Origin: Chloroflexota bacterium
Lineage (GTDB): Bacteria > Chloroflexota > Dormibacteria > Dormibacterales > Dormibacteraceae
DNA: 11,878 bases
Reading direction: 5' to 3'
Assembly: GCA_005880175.1 (NCBI GenBank)
Contig: VBJR01000196.1
Span: 1-11,878 of the forward strand
Shown here: in pieces, positions 5,972 through 11,878 of the stretch
Layout: each line of letters begins with the position of its first letter
Numbering within the stretch: the first letter of the stretch is position 1
Program-made: the position numbers and the translations under genes
Notes under the pieces: generated by a model
Databases searched by the model: none
What the model was told of the DNA's origin: nothing
Seen by the model: only the letters and a program-made list of their open reading frames with translations

Positions 5972-6598
5972 ATGGCATCAGCGAACGAGCCGGTGCTCTT
6001 CTCGATCGGTGAAGTGGCGGCGATCGTGGGCCTGTCCAGGCACACGATCCGCGCCTGGGAGCGCCGGCACCGGCTCCGGCCCCGGCGCACGGCGAGCGGC
6101 CAGCGCCGCTACACCACGGACGACGTGGCGCTGCTCATGCACGTGAAGCATGCGGTGACGCGGCACAGGCTTTCGCTCAAGGTCGCGTTCGGGGCCGCGC
6201 AAGGGGACCTCAGCGTGCCCGCCGTGCAGGAGTCGGCCGCGCCCGGCCTGTGGTGCTCGGCCGTGGACCTGCTGCCGGAGATGTTCCTGATCCTCGACGT
6301 GGACGGCTTCATCAGCGCCGCCAACCGCGCCGCCTCCACCACCCTGGGCCTGCCCCGGGACGACCTGGTGGGCCGGCACCTCGCCGAGCTGCTGGAGCGC
6401 GGCGCCAGCGGCACGGACGTGCGGGCGCTGCTGCAGCGCGCGTGCGTCGCGCGCACTTCCTTCGAGCTGGAGCTGCTGGCGGTGTCCGGCCGGCAGGCGT
6501 GGGAGTTCGACTGCCGGCCGTTCAGCTCCGACGGCGCGGCCCACCTGGCGGTGATCGGACGGCCGGGGGGCTTGCGAACCAGTGGCCAGATGTCGTAA
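5972..6598 (+). CDS. MerR-type DNA-binding regulator with C-terminal PAS-like domain (paralogue 2)
   Basis: The protein has 208 aa from ATG 5972. Residues 10-75 form the MerR winged helix: FSIGEVAAIVGLSRHTIRAWERRH, then SGQRRYT (42-48) in the wing, close to the first MerR-PAS protein over the whole DNA-binding part. Residues about 92-198 look like PAS: LLPEMFLILDVDGFISAANRA, LVGRHLAELLERG, and a final strand region with FDCRP, matching FDCWP in the paralogue. The two genes are therefore duplicates. This copy has no cobalamin-binding neighbour on its own strand, a shorter linker and a much shorter C-terminal tail. It is divergent from the hydrolase-LuxR pair and faces the transporter operon. 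No strong ribosome binding site is seen before the ATG. It is probably a cytoplasmic transcription factor, and it or its paralogue could bind the dyads upstream. Confidence 0.88.
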   Translation: MASANEPVLFSIGEVAAIVGLSRHTIRAWERRHRLRPRRTASGQRRYTTDDVALLMHVKHAVTRHRLSLKVAFGAAQGDLSVPAVQESAAPGLWCSAVDLLPEMFLILDVDGFISAANRAASTTLGLPRDDLVGRHLAELLERGASGTDVRALLQRACVARTSFELELLAVSGRQAWEFDCRPFSSDGAAHLAVIGRPGGLRTSGQMS

Positions 6599-6612
6599 AC
6601 AATACATCGACG

Positions 6613-6804
6613 GTGTCAGAAAACCATCTCGACGTGACCGAGGCGGCCGAGACGGCCTCGAGCATCGATCGGGCGCGCTACTGGTTCGAGCAGTATCGCT
6701 ATGCGTCGAACTGGGAGGCCCGGCTGATCCAGGCCATTCAGGAGCTCACGGCCGACCACGCCGCCAGCACCGGCGGCACCCCGCACGCCAAGGGTTCTGT
6801 CTAG
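6613..6804 (+). CDS. Small 63-aa protein of unknown function
   Basis: A GTG at 6613 opens a frame ending at TAG 6802-6804, encoding a protein starting MSENHLDVTEAAETAS. It has an acidic N-terminal part, then an amphipathic and aromatic helix candidate (RARYWFEQYRYASNWEARL, IQAIQELTADHA), then a flexible Gly/Thr tail. It begins 14 bases after the MerR-PAS stop on the same strand, so cotranscription is likely. No clear ribosome binding site precedes the GTG; the same frame is open further upstream but there overlaps the MerR-PAS gene. Its start region is more A/T-rich than its surroundings. I do not recognise the family. A small partner or modulator of the adjacent regulator is possible, but that is inference from position. 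Confidence 0.6.
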   Translation: MSENHLDVTEAAETASSIDRARYWFEQYRYASNWEARLIQAIQELTADHAASTGGTPHAKGSV

Positions 6805-6820
6805 CCCGACCGCGCCTGGG

Positions 6821-6846
6821 GGCGCCGCCCGGCGGCGGCCGGCGCC
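6821..6846 (+). terminator. GC-rich hairpin after the 63-aa ORF
   Basis: GGCGCCG (6821-6827) pairs with CGGCGCC (6840-6846) around a GC-rich loop that can itself pair in another register. It lies 17 bases after the 63-aa ORF stop and 12 before the next ATG. No U tract follows. It could end the MerR-PAS transcript or merely reflect base composition. Confidence 0.3.
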
Positions 6847-6857
6847 ACGCTCGGGGC

Positions 6858-6980
6858 ATGGGCTTGACGACTCCCGAGACGGAGCGGATCGCGATCCCGG
6901 CGCCGCAGCCGTTCGAGCTGCCCGCGCCTGAGCCGAAGGAGGTGCCGGCGCCCGCCGCGCCCGTCCCCGCCGGGGCGTAG
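6858..6980 (+). CDS. Small Pro/Ala-rich 40-aa protein of unknown function
   Basis: The frame runs from ATG 6858 to TAG 6978-6980. The N-terminus is MGLTTPETERIAIPAPQPF, followed by alternating Pro, Ala, Glu and Val (ELPAPEPKEVPAPAAPVPAGA). The composition points to a disordered peptide. CGGGG a few bases upstream is a weak ribosome binding site. The next gene's start lies 6 bases after the stop, which supports cotranslation and a real gene. I do not recognise a function; a short open frame with this composition could also arise by chance in GC-rich DNA. Confidence 0.45.
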   Translation: MGLTTPETERIAIPAPQPFELPAPEPKEVPAPAAPVPAGA

Positions 6981-6986
6981 CGGCCG

Positions 6987-7598
6987 GTGATGGAGCCGGT
7001 CCTGGGCTGGCGGATCTGGAACCTTCGAGGCGGCCGCCTCGAGTCCTGGGCAGTTGACTACTGCTGGGAGACGGGTGAGAACCGGGCGACGTGCCTGGCC
7101 CCCCACCGGCGGGCCTGCCGCGAGTCGCCCGGGCTGCACTGCCAGTGCGGGTTCTGGGCGGTGTGGACCCCGGGCCAGTGCCTGGCCCGGGCCTGCGCGG
7201 CGGCCGAGCCGCCGTGGCACGTCATGGGCCTGGTCGTGGGCTGGGGCACGGTGGCGCTGCACGGACGCGAGGGCTTCCGGGCCGAGCGGGCGGCGCTCCG
7301 GTGCCTGTTCACCGACCGGCCCTGGAGCGCGTCCTCGATGCCCCGGACCCCGAGCCGCCTGGCCGGCTGGTGGCGGCGCACGGTCGGGCGCCCGCCGGCG
7401 ATCGAGCCGGCCGAGCGGACGCTGGCTCGCGACGCGGGCCACCTGGATGAGCTGGAGGCCGTCGCGATGCACTACGCGGTCCCGCTGGCCTCCCTGCGCG
7501 GGGCGGCGGACCTGGGCCTGCTGAGCGAGCTGGGGGTGCCGCAGGCGCAGATCGACGAGGCGGCGCGCCTGGCCACGGAGGCCGCGCCGGAGGGCTGA
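6987..7598 (+). CDS. Conserved-looking Cys/Trp-rich protein of unknown function (203 aa)
   Basis: The start is GTG 6987 or the adjacent ATG 6990. The N-terminal two thirds hold GWRIWNL, CWETGENRATCLAPHRRACRESPGLHCQCGFWAVW (Cys and His at about residues 26-54, with CxCG) and later HVMGLVVGWGTVALHG and EGFRAERAALRCLF. The C/H cluster could bind zinc, but this is not shown. From memory, actinobacterial hypothetical proteins with CxCGFWA and GWGTVALHGxEGFRAExA exist; I cannot name a function. The C-terminal part (about 140-203) is helical and charged, with no signal peptide or membrane segment. It follows the 40-aa ORF by 6 bases and ends in a candidate terminator, so it appears to close the first plus-strand unit before the transporter operon. 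Confidence 0.75.
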   Translation: MMEPVLGWRIWNLRGGRLESWAVDYCWETGENRATCLAPHRRACRESPGLHCQCGFWAVWTPGQCLARACAAAEPPWHVMGLVVGWGTVALHGREGFRAERAALRCLFTDRPWSASSMPRTPSRLAGWWRRTVGRPPAIEPAERTLARDAGHLDELEAVAMHYAVPLASLRGAADLGLLSELGVPQAQIDEAARLATEAAPEG

Positions 7599-7613
7599 CG
7601 GACGCCCCTCCGG
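7587..7613 (+). terminator. Hairpin spanning the stop of the 203-aa gene
   Basis: CCGGAGGG (7587-7594) pairs perfectly with CCCTCCGG (7606-7613), with an 11-base loop that contains the TGA stop (7596-7598). It has no U tract, which is common for actinobacterial terminators. It separates the hypothetical gene from the transporter operon. Confidence 0.45.
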
Positions 7614-7783
7614 GCCTGGCCGTGCTGGGCGTGGCGGGGCCGGCCGCCGGACGGTTACCGTTCCGCCATACGGGACGGCCGGCTTGTGCTCACCCGTTCC
7701 GACTGCGCAAGCTTTCCCCGATCCACCAGCCGCGCCGCCACGTGCGCTGTTCGGGAAATCTCCCGAGGAGAGAAGAGAGAGGT
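7614..7783 (+). promoter_or_regulatory. Leader/promoter region of the ABC transporter operon
   Basis: This 170-base gene-free stretch probably holds the operon promoter, but I see no convincing -35/-10 pair. It contains ACGGT-T-ACCGT (7651-7661), a perfect 11-bp dyad and possible operator. A purine-rich run with AGGAG at 7766-7770 and GAGAGG ending one base before ATG 7784 serves as the ribosome-binding region. The reading frame of the binding protein stays open through here, but the composition and the signal peptide argue against coding. Confidence 0.4.
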
Positions 7784-9112
7784 ATGAAGAAGAGTTCCGG
7801 GCCCCGTCGAGGCCGCCCCGCCTTAGCCCTCGCGCTCATCAGCTCTCTCCTGCTGGTCGCCGCGGCCTGCGGCAGCGGCGGCGGGACGAGTGGATCCACC
7901 TCCGGCAGCAGCAGCGCGAACGCCAGCAAGTGCGGGCTCGGCAACGGCCAGAAGGCGACCGGGGCCCCGCTGACGCTGGGCGCGATCGTGACCAAGCAGC
8001 CGGGCACCGACTTCACCGGCATCACCGGTATGACCCAGGCCTACTTCTCCTGCGTCAACGACAACGGCGGCATCAACGGCCGGCCGATCAAGTACATCGT
8101 CGAGACCGAGCAGACCGATCCCCAGCAGGTGGCGGCGCTCGCCACCAAGCTGATCGACGACGACAAGGTGCTGGCCATCGTCGGCAGCACGAGCCTGATC
8201 GACTGCGCCGTCAACCACACGCTGTACGAGCAGCGGGGCTTCAACGTGATCGTGGCCGGCGTGCCGTTCGCGTGCTTCAGCACCCCGAACATCGCGGCCG
8301 TGAACATGGGCCCGTACTACAGCAGCGAGGGCGCCGCGCAGTACCTGGTCAGCCTCGGCGTCAAGACCATGGTCGTGGCCGGCGCGAACGTCCCGGGCGG
8401 CGACCACGACATCTCCGGCGTCACCGCCATCGCGCAGGCCAACCACATCCCGTCGAAGGGCGCCTTCCTGGAGAACGTGCCGATCTCGGACGCGGCCGGC
8501 ATCGCGGTCAAGCTGACGCAGGCGGCCGGCGACGGCGGCGGCGTGGTCCTCAACTTCACCCCGCCTGAGGGCCTGAAGATCCTGCAGGCGGCGGAGCAGC
8601 AGGGCCTGATCGACAAGGTCAAGTGGGCCTGGTCGACGCCGGGCAACGACGCCTCTGTCGTGCAGGCGCTGGGCCCGGCCTGGAATGGCAAGCTGGGCGT
8701 GAACGCCGAGCTGAACCTGGTCGACTCGACCGGGCCCGACAACGCGCTCTACCAGAAGATCACCAAGCAGTACGCGCCGACGATCCCGCTGGGCAGCTTC
8801 GGCCAGATGGGCTTCGTGGCCGCCGACATCATCACCCACACCCTGCTCGGCCTCCCTGACAGCCAGCTGACGGCGCAGGGCGTCAACGCGGCGATCCGGC
8901 AGATCAAGAACTTCAAGACCGACATCCTCTGCAAGCCGTGGTACTTCGGCGACCTGCAGCAGCACGTGCCGAACAACGCGGACCGCACCGTCGTGCCCCA
9001 GAACCACGTCTTCGTCCAGAAGCAGGGCTGCTTCGACATCGCGCCCCTGCAGGGCAACAACCTGGACACGATCCGGCAGACGGAGAAGTCGCAGGGCCTG
9101 AATGGCACGTAG
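7784..9112 (+). CDS. Lipoprotein solute-binding protein of a branched-chain-amino-acid-type (LIV/HAAT) ABC transporter
   Basis: The protein has 442 aa from ATG 7784. The N-terminus has MKK, a basic stretch, a hydrophobic core and lipobox VAAAC with Cys29 as the expected lipidated residue. A Ser/Gly/Thr-rich tether follows. The mature part is a Peripla_BP_6-type fold: PLTLGAIV, then FSCVNDNGGINGRPIKY and AALATKLIDDDKVLAIVGS, all typical of LivJ/LivK relatives. It would capture its ligand at the outer face of the membrane and deliver it to the two permeases encoded next. The binding protein has several Cys residues (about 49, 87, 145, 163, then two near the C-terminus), possibly disulphides. 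The substrate cannot be read: family members bind branched-chain amino acids, amides, urea or aromatic acids. The frame is open back to 7622, but the signal peptide and purine-rich ribosome-binding region fix the start at 7784. Confidence 0.92.
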   Translation: MKKSSGPRRGRPALALALISSLLLVAAACGSGGGTSGSTSGSSSANASKCGLGNGQKATGAPLTLGAIVTKQPGTDFTGITGMTQAYFSCVNDNGGINGRPIKYIVETEQTDPQQVAALATKLIDDDKVLAIVGSTSLIDCAVNHTLYEQRGFNVIVAGVPFACFSTPNIAAVNMGPYYSSEGAAQYLVSLGVKTMVVAGANVPGGDHDISGVTAIAQANHIPSKGAFLENVPISDAAGIAVKLTQAAGDGGGVVLNFTPPEGLKILQAAEQQGLIDKVKWAWSTPGNDASVVQALGPAWNGKLGVNAELNLVDSTGPDNALYQKITKQYAPTIPLGSFGQMGFVAADIITHTLLGLPDSQLTAQGVNAAIRQIKNFKTDILCKPWYFGDLQQHVPNNADRTVVPQNHVFVQKQGCFDIAPLQGNNLDTIRQTEKSQGLNGT

Positions 9113-9124
9113 CCGGGGTCCTGG

Positions 9125-9146
9125 AAGGGGGGGCCTGCCCCCCCTT
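9125..9146 (+). terminator. Strong stem-loop between binding-protein and permease genes (attenuator or mRNA-stability hairpin)
   Basis: AAGGGGGGG (9125-9133) pairs perfectly with CCCCCCCTT (9138-9146), with a CCTG loop. It lies 12 bases after the binding-protein stop and 7 bases before the permease GTG. In ABC importer operons such hairpins protect the upstream mRNA or attenuate transcription, so that binding protein exceeds permease. The G-run would also hide the only Shine-Dalgarno-like sequence in this gap. Confidence 0.55.
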
Positions 9147-9153
9147 GCCTTCC

Positions 9154-10023
9154 GTGCCTGATCTCCGGCCGTTCCTGGTGCTCGGGCTGGCGCTGGGCGG
9201 GGTGTTCGCCCTGTCCGGCGTCGGCATCGTGGTGCTGTACCGCGCCACGGGCGTCCTGAACCTGGCGTACGGGGCGGTGGGCGCGCTGGGCGCGCTCATC
9301 GCCTGGTCGCTGATCAACGACCTCCTCCTCCCCGACTGGGTGGCCTACCTGGTCGCCATCCTGTTCGGCGGCGTCGTGACGCTGCTGTACGGGATGCTCT
9401 TCGGGCCCCCGCTGGCCCAGCGCGACCCGCTCATCAAGGCGGTCGGCACCCTCGGGTTCACGCTGATCCTGCTCGGCACGATGTCCTGGGCGTGGAGCTA
9501 CCAGGCCCACTCGCTGATCCTGCCCACCACCGAGCTGGGCTTCGACGTGGGCGAGGTGCGCGTGAACGGGACGCAGATCCTGGGCCTCGGCCTGGGCCTG
9601 GCCGTGACGGGCGTGGCCGCGGCGTTCCTCCGCTACACGAAGCTGGGCGTGGCGATGCGGTCCCTGGCCAACCACCGCGAGATCACCGCCACGCTGGGCG
9701 TGCCGGTGCGCCGCGTCGAGGCCGCCGCCTGGTTCGGCTCGGGGCTGCTCTCGGGCGCGACCGGCCTGCTCCTGTCCACCCTCGTCGGCCTGGACATCGT
9801 CGGCCTGACGTTCCTGGTGATCGCCTCGCTCTCGGCCGCGCTGATCGGCCGGCTGGAGTCGCTGGTGGTCACGATGGCGGCCGGCCTGGCGATCGGCGTC
9901 GTGCAGGCGTGCCTCACGCCGTTCGACTCCGTGGGACCATACCGGACGATGACCCCGTTCCTGTTCGCGATCGCTGCGCTGCTCTGGTTCGGCTTCGGCC
10001 AGCCGCGGCTGAGCCGGGCGTGA
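9154..10023 (+). CDS. livH: LivH-like inner-membrane permease of the ABC transporter
   Basis: The protein has 289 aa from GTG 9154; an in-frame TTG at 9145 is an alternative but lies inside the hairpin. The sequence has about eight hydrophobic segments. It carries LivH hallmarks: ALGGVFALSGVGIVVLYRATGVLNLAYGAVG near the N-terminus and RYTKLGVAMRSLANHREITATLGVPVRRVE in the cytoplasmic loop that contacts the ATPases, then WFGSGLLSGATGLLL. The length fits the family (about 290-310). With the LivM-like protein it would form the membrane channel. No ribosome binding site is seen directly upstream. Its TGA overlaps the next GTG (GTGA at 10020-10023), so the permeases are translationally coupled. 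Function within the family is firm; the transported solute is unknown. Confidence 0.9.
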   Translation: MPDLRPFLVLGLALGGVFALSGVGIVVLYRATGVLNLAYGAVGALGALIAWSLINDLLLPDWVAYLVAILFGGVVTLLYGMLFGPPLAQRDPLIKAVGTLGFTLILLGTMSWAWSYQAHSLILPTTELGFDVGEVRVNGTQILGLGLGLAVTGVAAAFLRYTKLGVAMRSLANHREITATLGVPVRRVEAAAWFGSGLLSGATGLLLSTLVGLDIVGLTFLVIASLSAALIGRLESLVVTMAAGLAIGVVQACLTPFDSVGPYRTMTPFLFAIAALLWFGFGQPRLSRA

Positions 10024-11102
10024 GCGTCGCCGACGAGCCCTCGGCCGAGGTGAGCGTCGGCGGCCGGCCGGCGCGGGCGGCGCGGGCGCTGGCGGGGATC
10101 GAGCGCCCGGTCGCGGTGCGGGCGGGGGTGGTCGCCGCGCTGTTCCTGTTCGTCCTGATCGGCCTTCCCGGGCTCGTCAGCACGTTCTGGCTCCAGATCG
10201 GGACCAGCGTGGCGATCTACAGCATCGTGACGCTGAGCCTGGCCGTGCTGGTCGGCCGCGTCGGCATGGTGTCCCTGGGCCAGGTCGCGCTGCTCGCGGT
10301 CGGCGGCTGGGTCGCGCTGCGCCTGGGGTTCGGGACCGGGCTCCCCTTCCCCCTCCTGCTGCTCGCCACCGGGCTGATCACCGGCGCGGTCGGCGTGCTG
10401 ATCGGGCTCCCGGCGCTCCGCCTCAGCGGCCTGTACCTGGCCCTGATCACGCTGATGGCGGCCGCGGCGATCACCGTCGTGCTCCAGGTGACGAACTTCC
10501 CCAACGGCGGCTCTGGCTTCCTGGGCTACTCCGGGGCGCGGGCCGGGACGGTCTCCTCCGCCCTGCACCGCCCGGACCTGCTGGCCTCCACCAGCGCGTT
10601 CTTCCGGACCGTCGTGATCGTGGCGGCGCTGATGTTCGCGGTCGCCGCGGTGCACGTGCGCAGCCGGGCCGGGCGAGCGTGGGCGGCGATCCGCCAGAGC
10701 CAGCCGTCGGCGATCGCGGCCGGGGTGAACGTGACGCTGTACAAGATGTGGGCGTTCGCGCTGGCCTCGTTCATGACCGGCGTGGCCGGCGGCCTGCTGG
10801 CGACCAGCACCGGCGGCCTGTCCACCTATGCGTTCCCGGCCCAGGACTCGATCACGGTGCTGGCCGTGGTGCTGATGGGCGGCGTGTACAGCTTCTGGGG
10901 CCCGGTCGTCGCGGCCGTGCTGCTGAAGCTGCTGCCGGAGATCCTGAAGAACTGGGGCCTGCCCCCCGACCTGCTGACGATCCTGTTCGGCCTGGGCGTG
11001 CTCCAGGTCATGCTGACGGCGCCGGCGGGGCTCGCGGTGCAGGTGCCGAAGGACCTGGCCAACCTGGCGCGCCTGGTCCGGCGGCGGGTGGCGCCGGGGT
11101 GA
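10020..11102 (+). CDS. livM: LivM-like inner-membrane permease of the ABC transporter
   Basis: The protein has 360 aa from GTG 10020, overlapping the livH-like stop by GTGA. Residues 1-35 are hydrophilic and Ala/Arg-rich, probably a cytoplasmic extension. Hydrophobic segments then follow, with YSIVTLSLAVLVGRVGMVSLGQVALLAVGGW, typical of LivM. The conserved cytoplasmic coupling region SRAGRAWAAIRQSQPSAIAAGVNVTLYKMWAFALASFMTGVAGGLLA is also clear, and GGVYSFWGPVVAAVLL lies near the C-terminus. It pairs with the LivH-like protein to form the heterodimeric pore. The C-terminus ends with a basic tail. The next gene's GTG overlaps its TGA. Family is firm; the substrate is undetermined. Confidence 0.91.
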   Translation: MSVADEPSAEVSVGGRPARAARALAGIERPVAVRAGVVAALFLFVLIGLPGLVSTFWLQIGTSVAIYSIVTLSLAVLVGRVGMVSLGQVALLAVGGWVALRLGFGTGLPFPLLLLATGLITGAVGVLIGLPALRLSGLYLALITLMAAAAITVVLQVTNFPNGGSGFLGYSGARAGTVSSALHRPDLLASTSAFFRTVVIVAALMFAVAAVHVRSRAGRAWAAIRQSQPSAIAAGVNVTLYKMWAFALASFMTGVAGGLLATSTGGLSTYAFPAQDSITVLAVVLMGGVYSFWGPVVAAVLLKLLPEILKNWGLPPDLLTILFGLGVLQVMLTAPAGLAVQVPKDLANLARLVRRRVAPG

Positions 11103-11818
11103 TCGAGGTCTCGGCGCTGACCGTCCGGTTCGGCGGCGTGACGCCGCTGGACGGGATGACCGTGACGTTCCCGGCCGGGACGTGCGGCCTGATCGGGCCC
11201 AACGGGGCTGGCAAGACGACGTTCTTCAACGTCCTGAGCGGGTTCGTGGCGCCGGCGGCCGGCACGGTGCGGGCGTTCGGCGAGGACCTGCTGACCATGG
11301 CCGGCTACCGGCGGGCGCGCTGGGGGCTGCGGCGGACGTTCCAGACCGAGCAGGCGATCGAGGCGCTGTCGGTGTTCGACAACGTCGCGCTGGTGCACGA
11401 GCACTCGGCGGCCCGCGGCCGCTCGACGCGCCGGCGGGACGTGCTGGGCGCCCTGGAGTTCGTCGGCCTGGAGGTCCCGCCGCGGGAGCCGGTGGCCACG
11501 CTGGGCGGCAAGGAGCGGCGCCTGGTCGAGGTGGCCAGGGCCGTGGTCGGGGCGCCGCGCGTCGTGCTGCTGGACGAGCCGGCGGCGGGCTTGCCGGATG
11601 AGGAGACGCAGAACCTGGCCCGGGTCATCAGGCGGATCCCGGAGGAGCTGGGCGCGCTGGTGATCCTGGTGGACCACGACATGAGCCTGGTGTCCGCGTG
11701 CTGCGAGGTGACGGCGGTGCTGGACTTCGGGAAGCTGATCGCGGCCGGGGCCACGGCGGACGTGCTCCGCAACGAGCACGTGATCCGGGCGTACCTGGGC
11801 ACGGAGGAGCGGCTGTGA
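11099..11818 (+). CDS. livG: LivG-like ATP-binding protein of the ABC transporter, with altered signature motif
   Basis: The protein has 239 aa from GTG 11099 (GTGA overlap with livM). Motifs in order: Walker A GPNGAGKTT (about residues 33-41), Q-loop RRTFQTEQ (about 78-85), signature region TLGGKERRLVEVARAV (about 140-155), Walker B VVLLDEPAAGL (about 160-170) and H-loop VDHDMSL (about 198-204). It would hydrolyse ATP at the cytoplasmic face with LivF to drive import. The signature LSGGQ (often LSYGQ in LivG) reads LGGKE here, with Ser and Gln both replaced. It is slightly shorter than the usual 250-255 aa; the region after the Q-loop is compact. Walker and H-loop residues are intact, so it is probably active. 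Its stop overlaps the start of the next ATPase gene. Confidence 0.9.
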   Translation: MIEVSALTVRFGGVTPLDGMTVTFPAGTCGLIGPNGAGKTTFFNVLSGFVAPAAGTVRAFGEDLLTMAGYRRARWGLRRTFQTEQAIEALSVFDNVALVHEHSAARGRSTRRRDVLGALEFVGLEVPPREPVATLGGKERRLVEVARAVVGAPRVVLLDEPAAGLPDEETQNLARVIRRIPEELGALVILVDHDMSLVSACCEVTAVLDFGKLIAAGATADVLRNEHVIRAYLGTEERL

Positions 11819-11878
11819 CGAGCTCGGCTGGCTCGCCGCCCCCCGGCCCGGCGCTGTCCCTGCACGGCCTGTGCGTGG
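11815..11878 (+). CDS. livF: Start of a LivF-like ATP-binding protein (cut by window end)
   Basis: GTG 11815 overlaps the livG-like TGA (GTGA at 11815-11818), the third such junction in a row. Only 21 codons are visible: a Ser/Pro/Gly-rich start, then PALSLHGLCV, which fits the first strand of an ABC ATPase. LivF normally follows LivG in this operon order, so the call rests mainly on synteny. Confidence 0.6.
   Translation, partial: MTSSAGSPPPGPALSLHGLCV

Noticed and set aside
7622..7783. N-terminal extension of the solute-binding protein
   Set aside because: A signal peptide with lipobox starts at 7784 after a purine-rich ribosome-binding region; upstream residues would bury the signal peptide.

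Overview
The window is very G+C-rich bacterial DNA with strong G/C third-position bias, frequent GTG and TTG starts, and tight stop/start overlaps. This suggests a high-GC actinobacterium (Actinomycetota). The class cannot be set from the sequence. No RNA genes, CRISPR arrays, transposases or phage genes were seen. Every gene-free stretch is shorter than 200 bases.

Layout of the minus strand, read from about 5805 down to 1: (i) two tandem paralogous regulators, each an alpha/beta-hydrolase fold fused to a C-terminal LuxR-type helix-turn-helix. They lie in the same reading frame and are separated by one TAG codon followed directly by a TTG start. (ii) After a 69-bp gap, a stand-alone cobalamin-binding protein that resembles the sensor half of CarH/LitR photoreceptors. 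(iii) Overlapping it by ATGA, a MerR-type DNA-binding protein fused to a PAS-like domain. (iv) After a short gap with a GC hairpin, a membrane-anchored polysaccharide deacetylase. (v) An S9-family peptidase that runs off the left edge.

Layout of the plus strand, from 5972: a second MerR-PAS protein paralogous to the first; a 63-aa small ORF; a 40-aa Pro/Ala-rich ORF; a 203-aa Cys/Trp-rich protein of unknown function; then a branched-chain-amino-acid-type (LIV) ABC transporter operon. The transporter genes are a lipoprotein solute-binding protein, a LivH-like permease, a LivM-like permease, a LivG-like ATPase and the first codons of a LivF-like ATPase. A G7/C7 hairpin separates the binding protein from the permeases, and the remaining junctions are GTGA overlaps.

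The divergent intergenic region between the two regulator clusters (about 5806-5971) carries a perfect 19-bp dyad and a perfect 14-bp palindrome, both good operator candidates. The most interesting idea is that positions 2327-6804 form a compact multi-sensor regulatory module: a split CarH-like B12 sensor and MerR effector, a second MerR-PAS regulator, and two hydrolase-fold LuxR regulators. The two hydrolase domains have lost different catalytic residues (one keeps Ser and lacks His, the other keeps His and lacks Ser), so they look like ligand sensors rather than enzymes. The module may control the divergent transporter or the downstream cell-envelope genes; that link is inference from position only.
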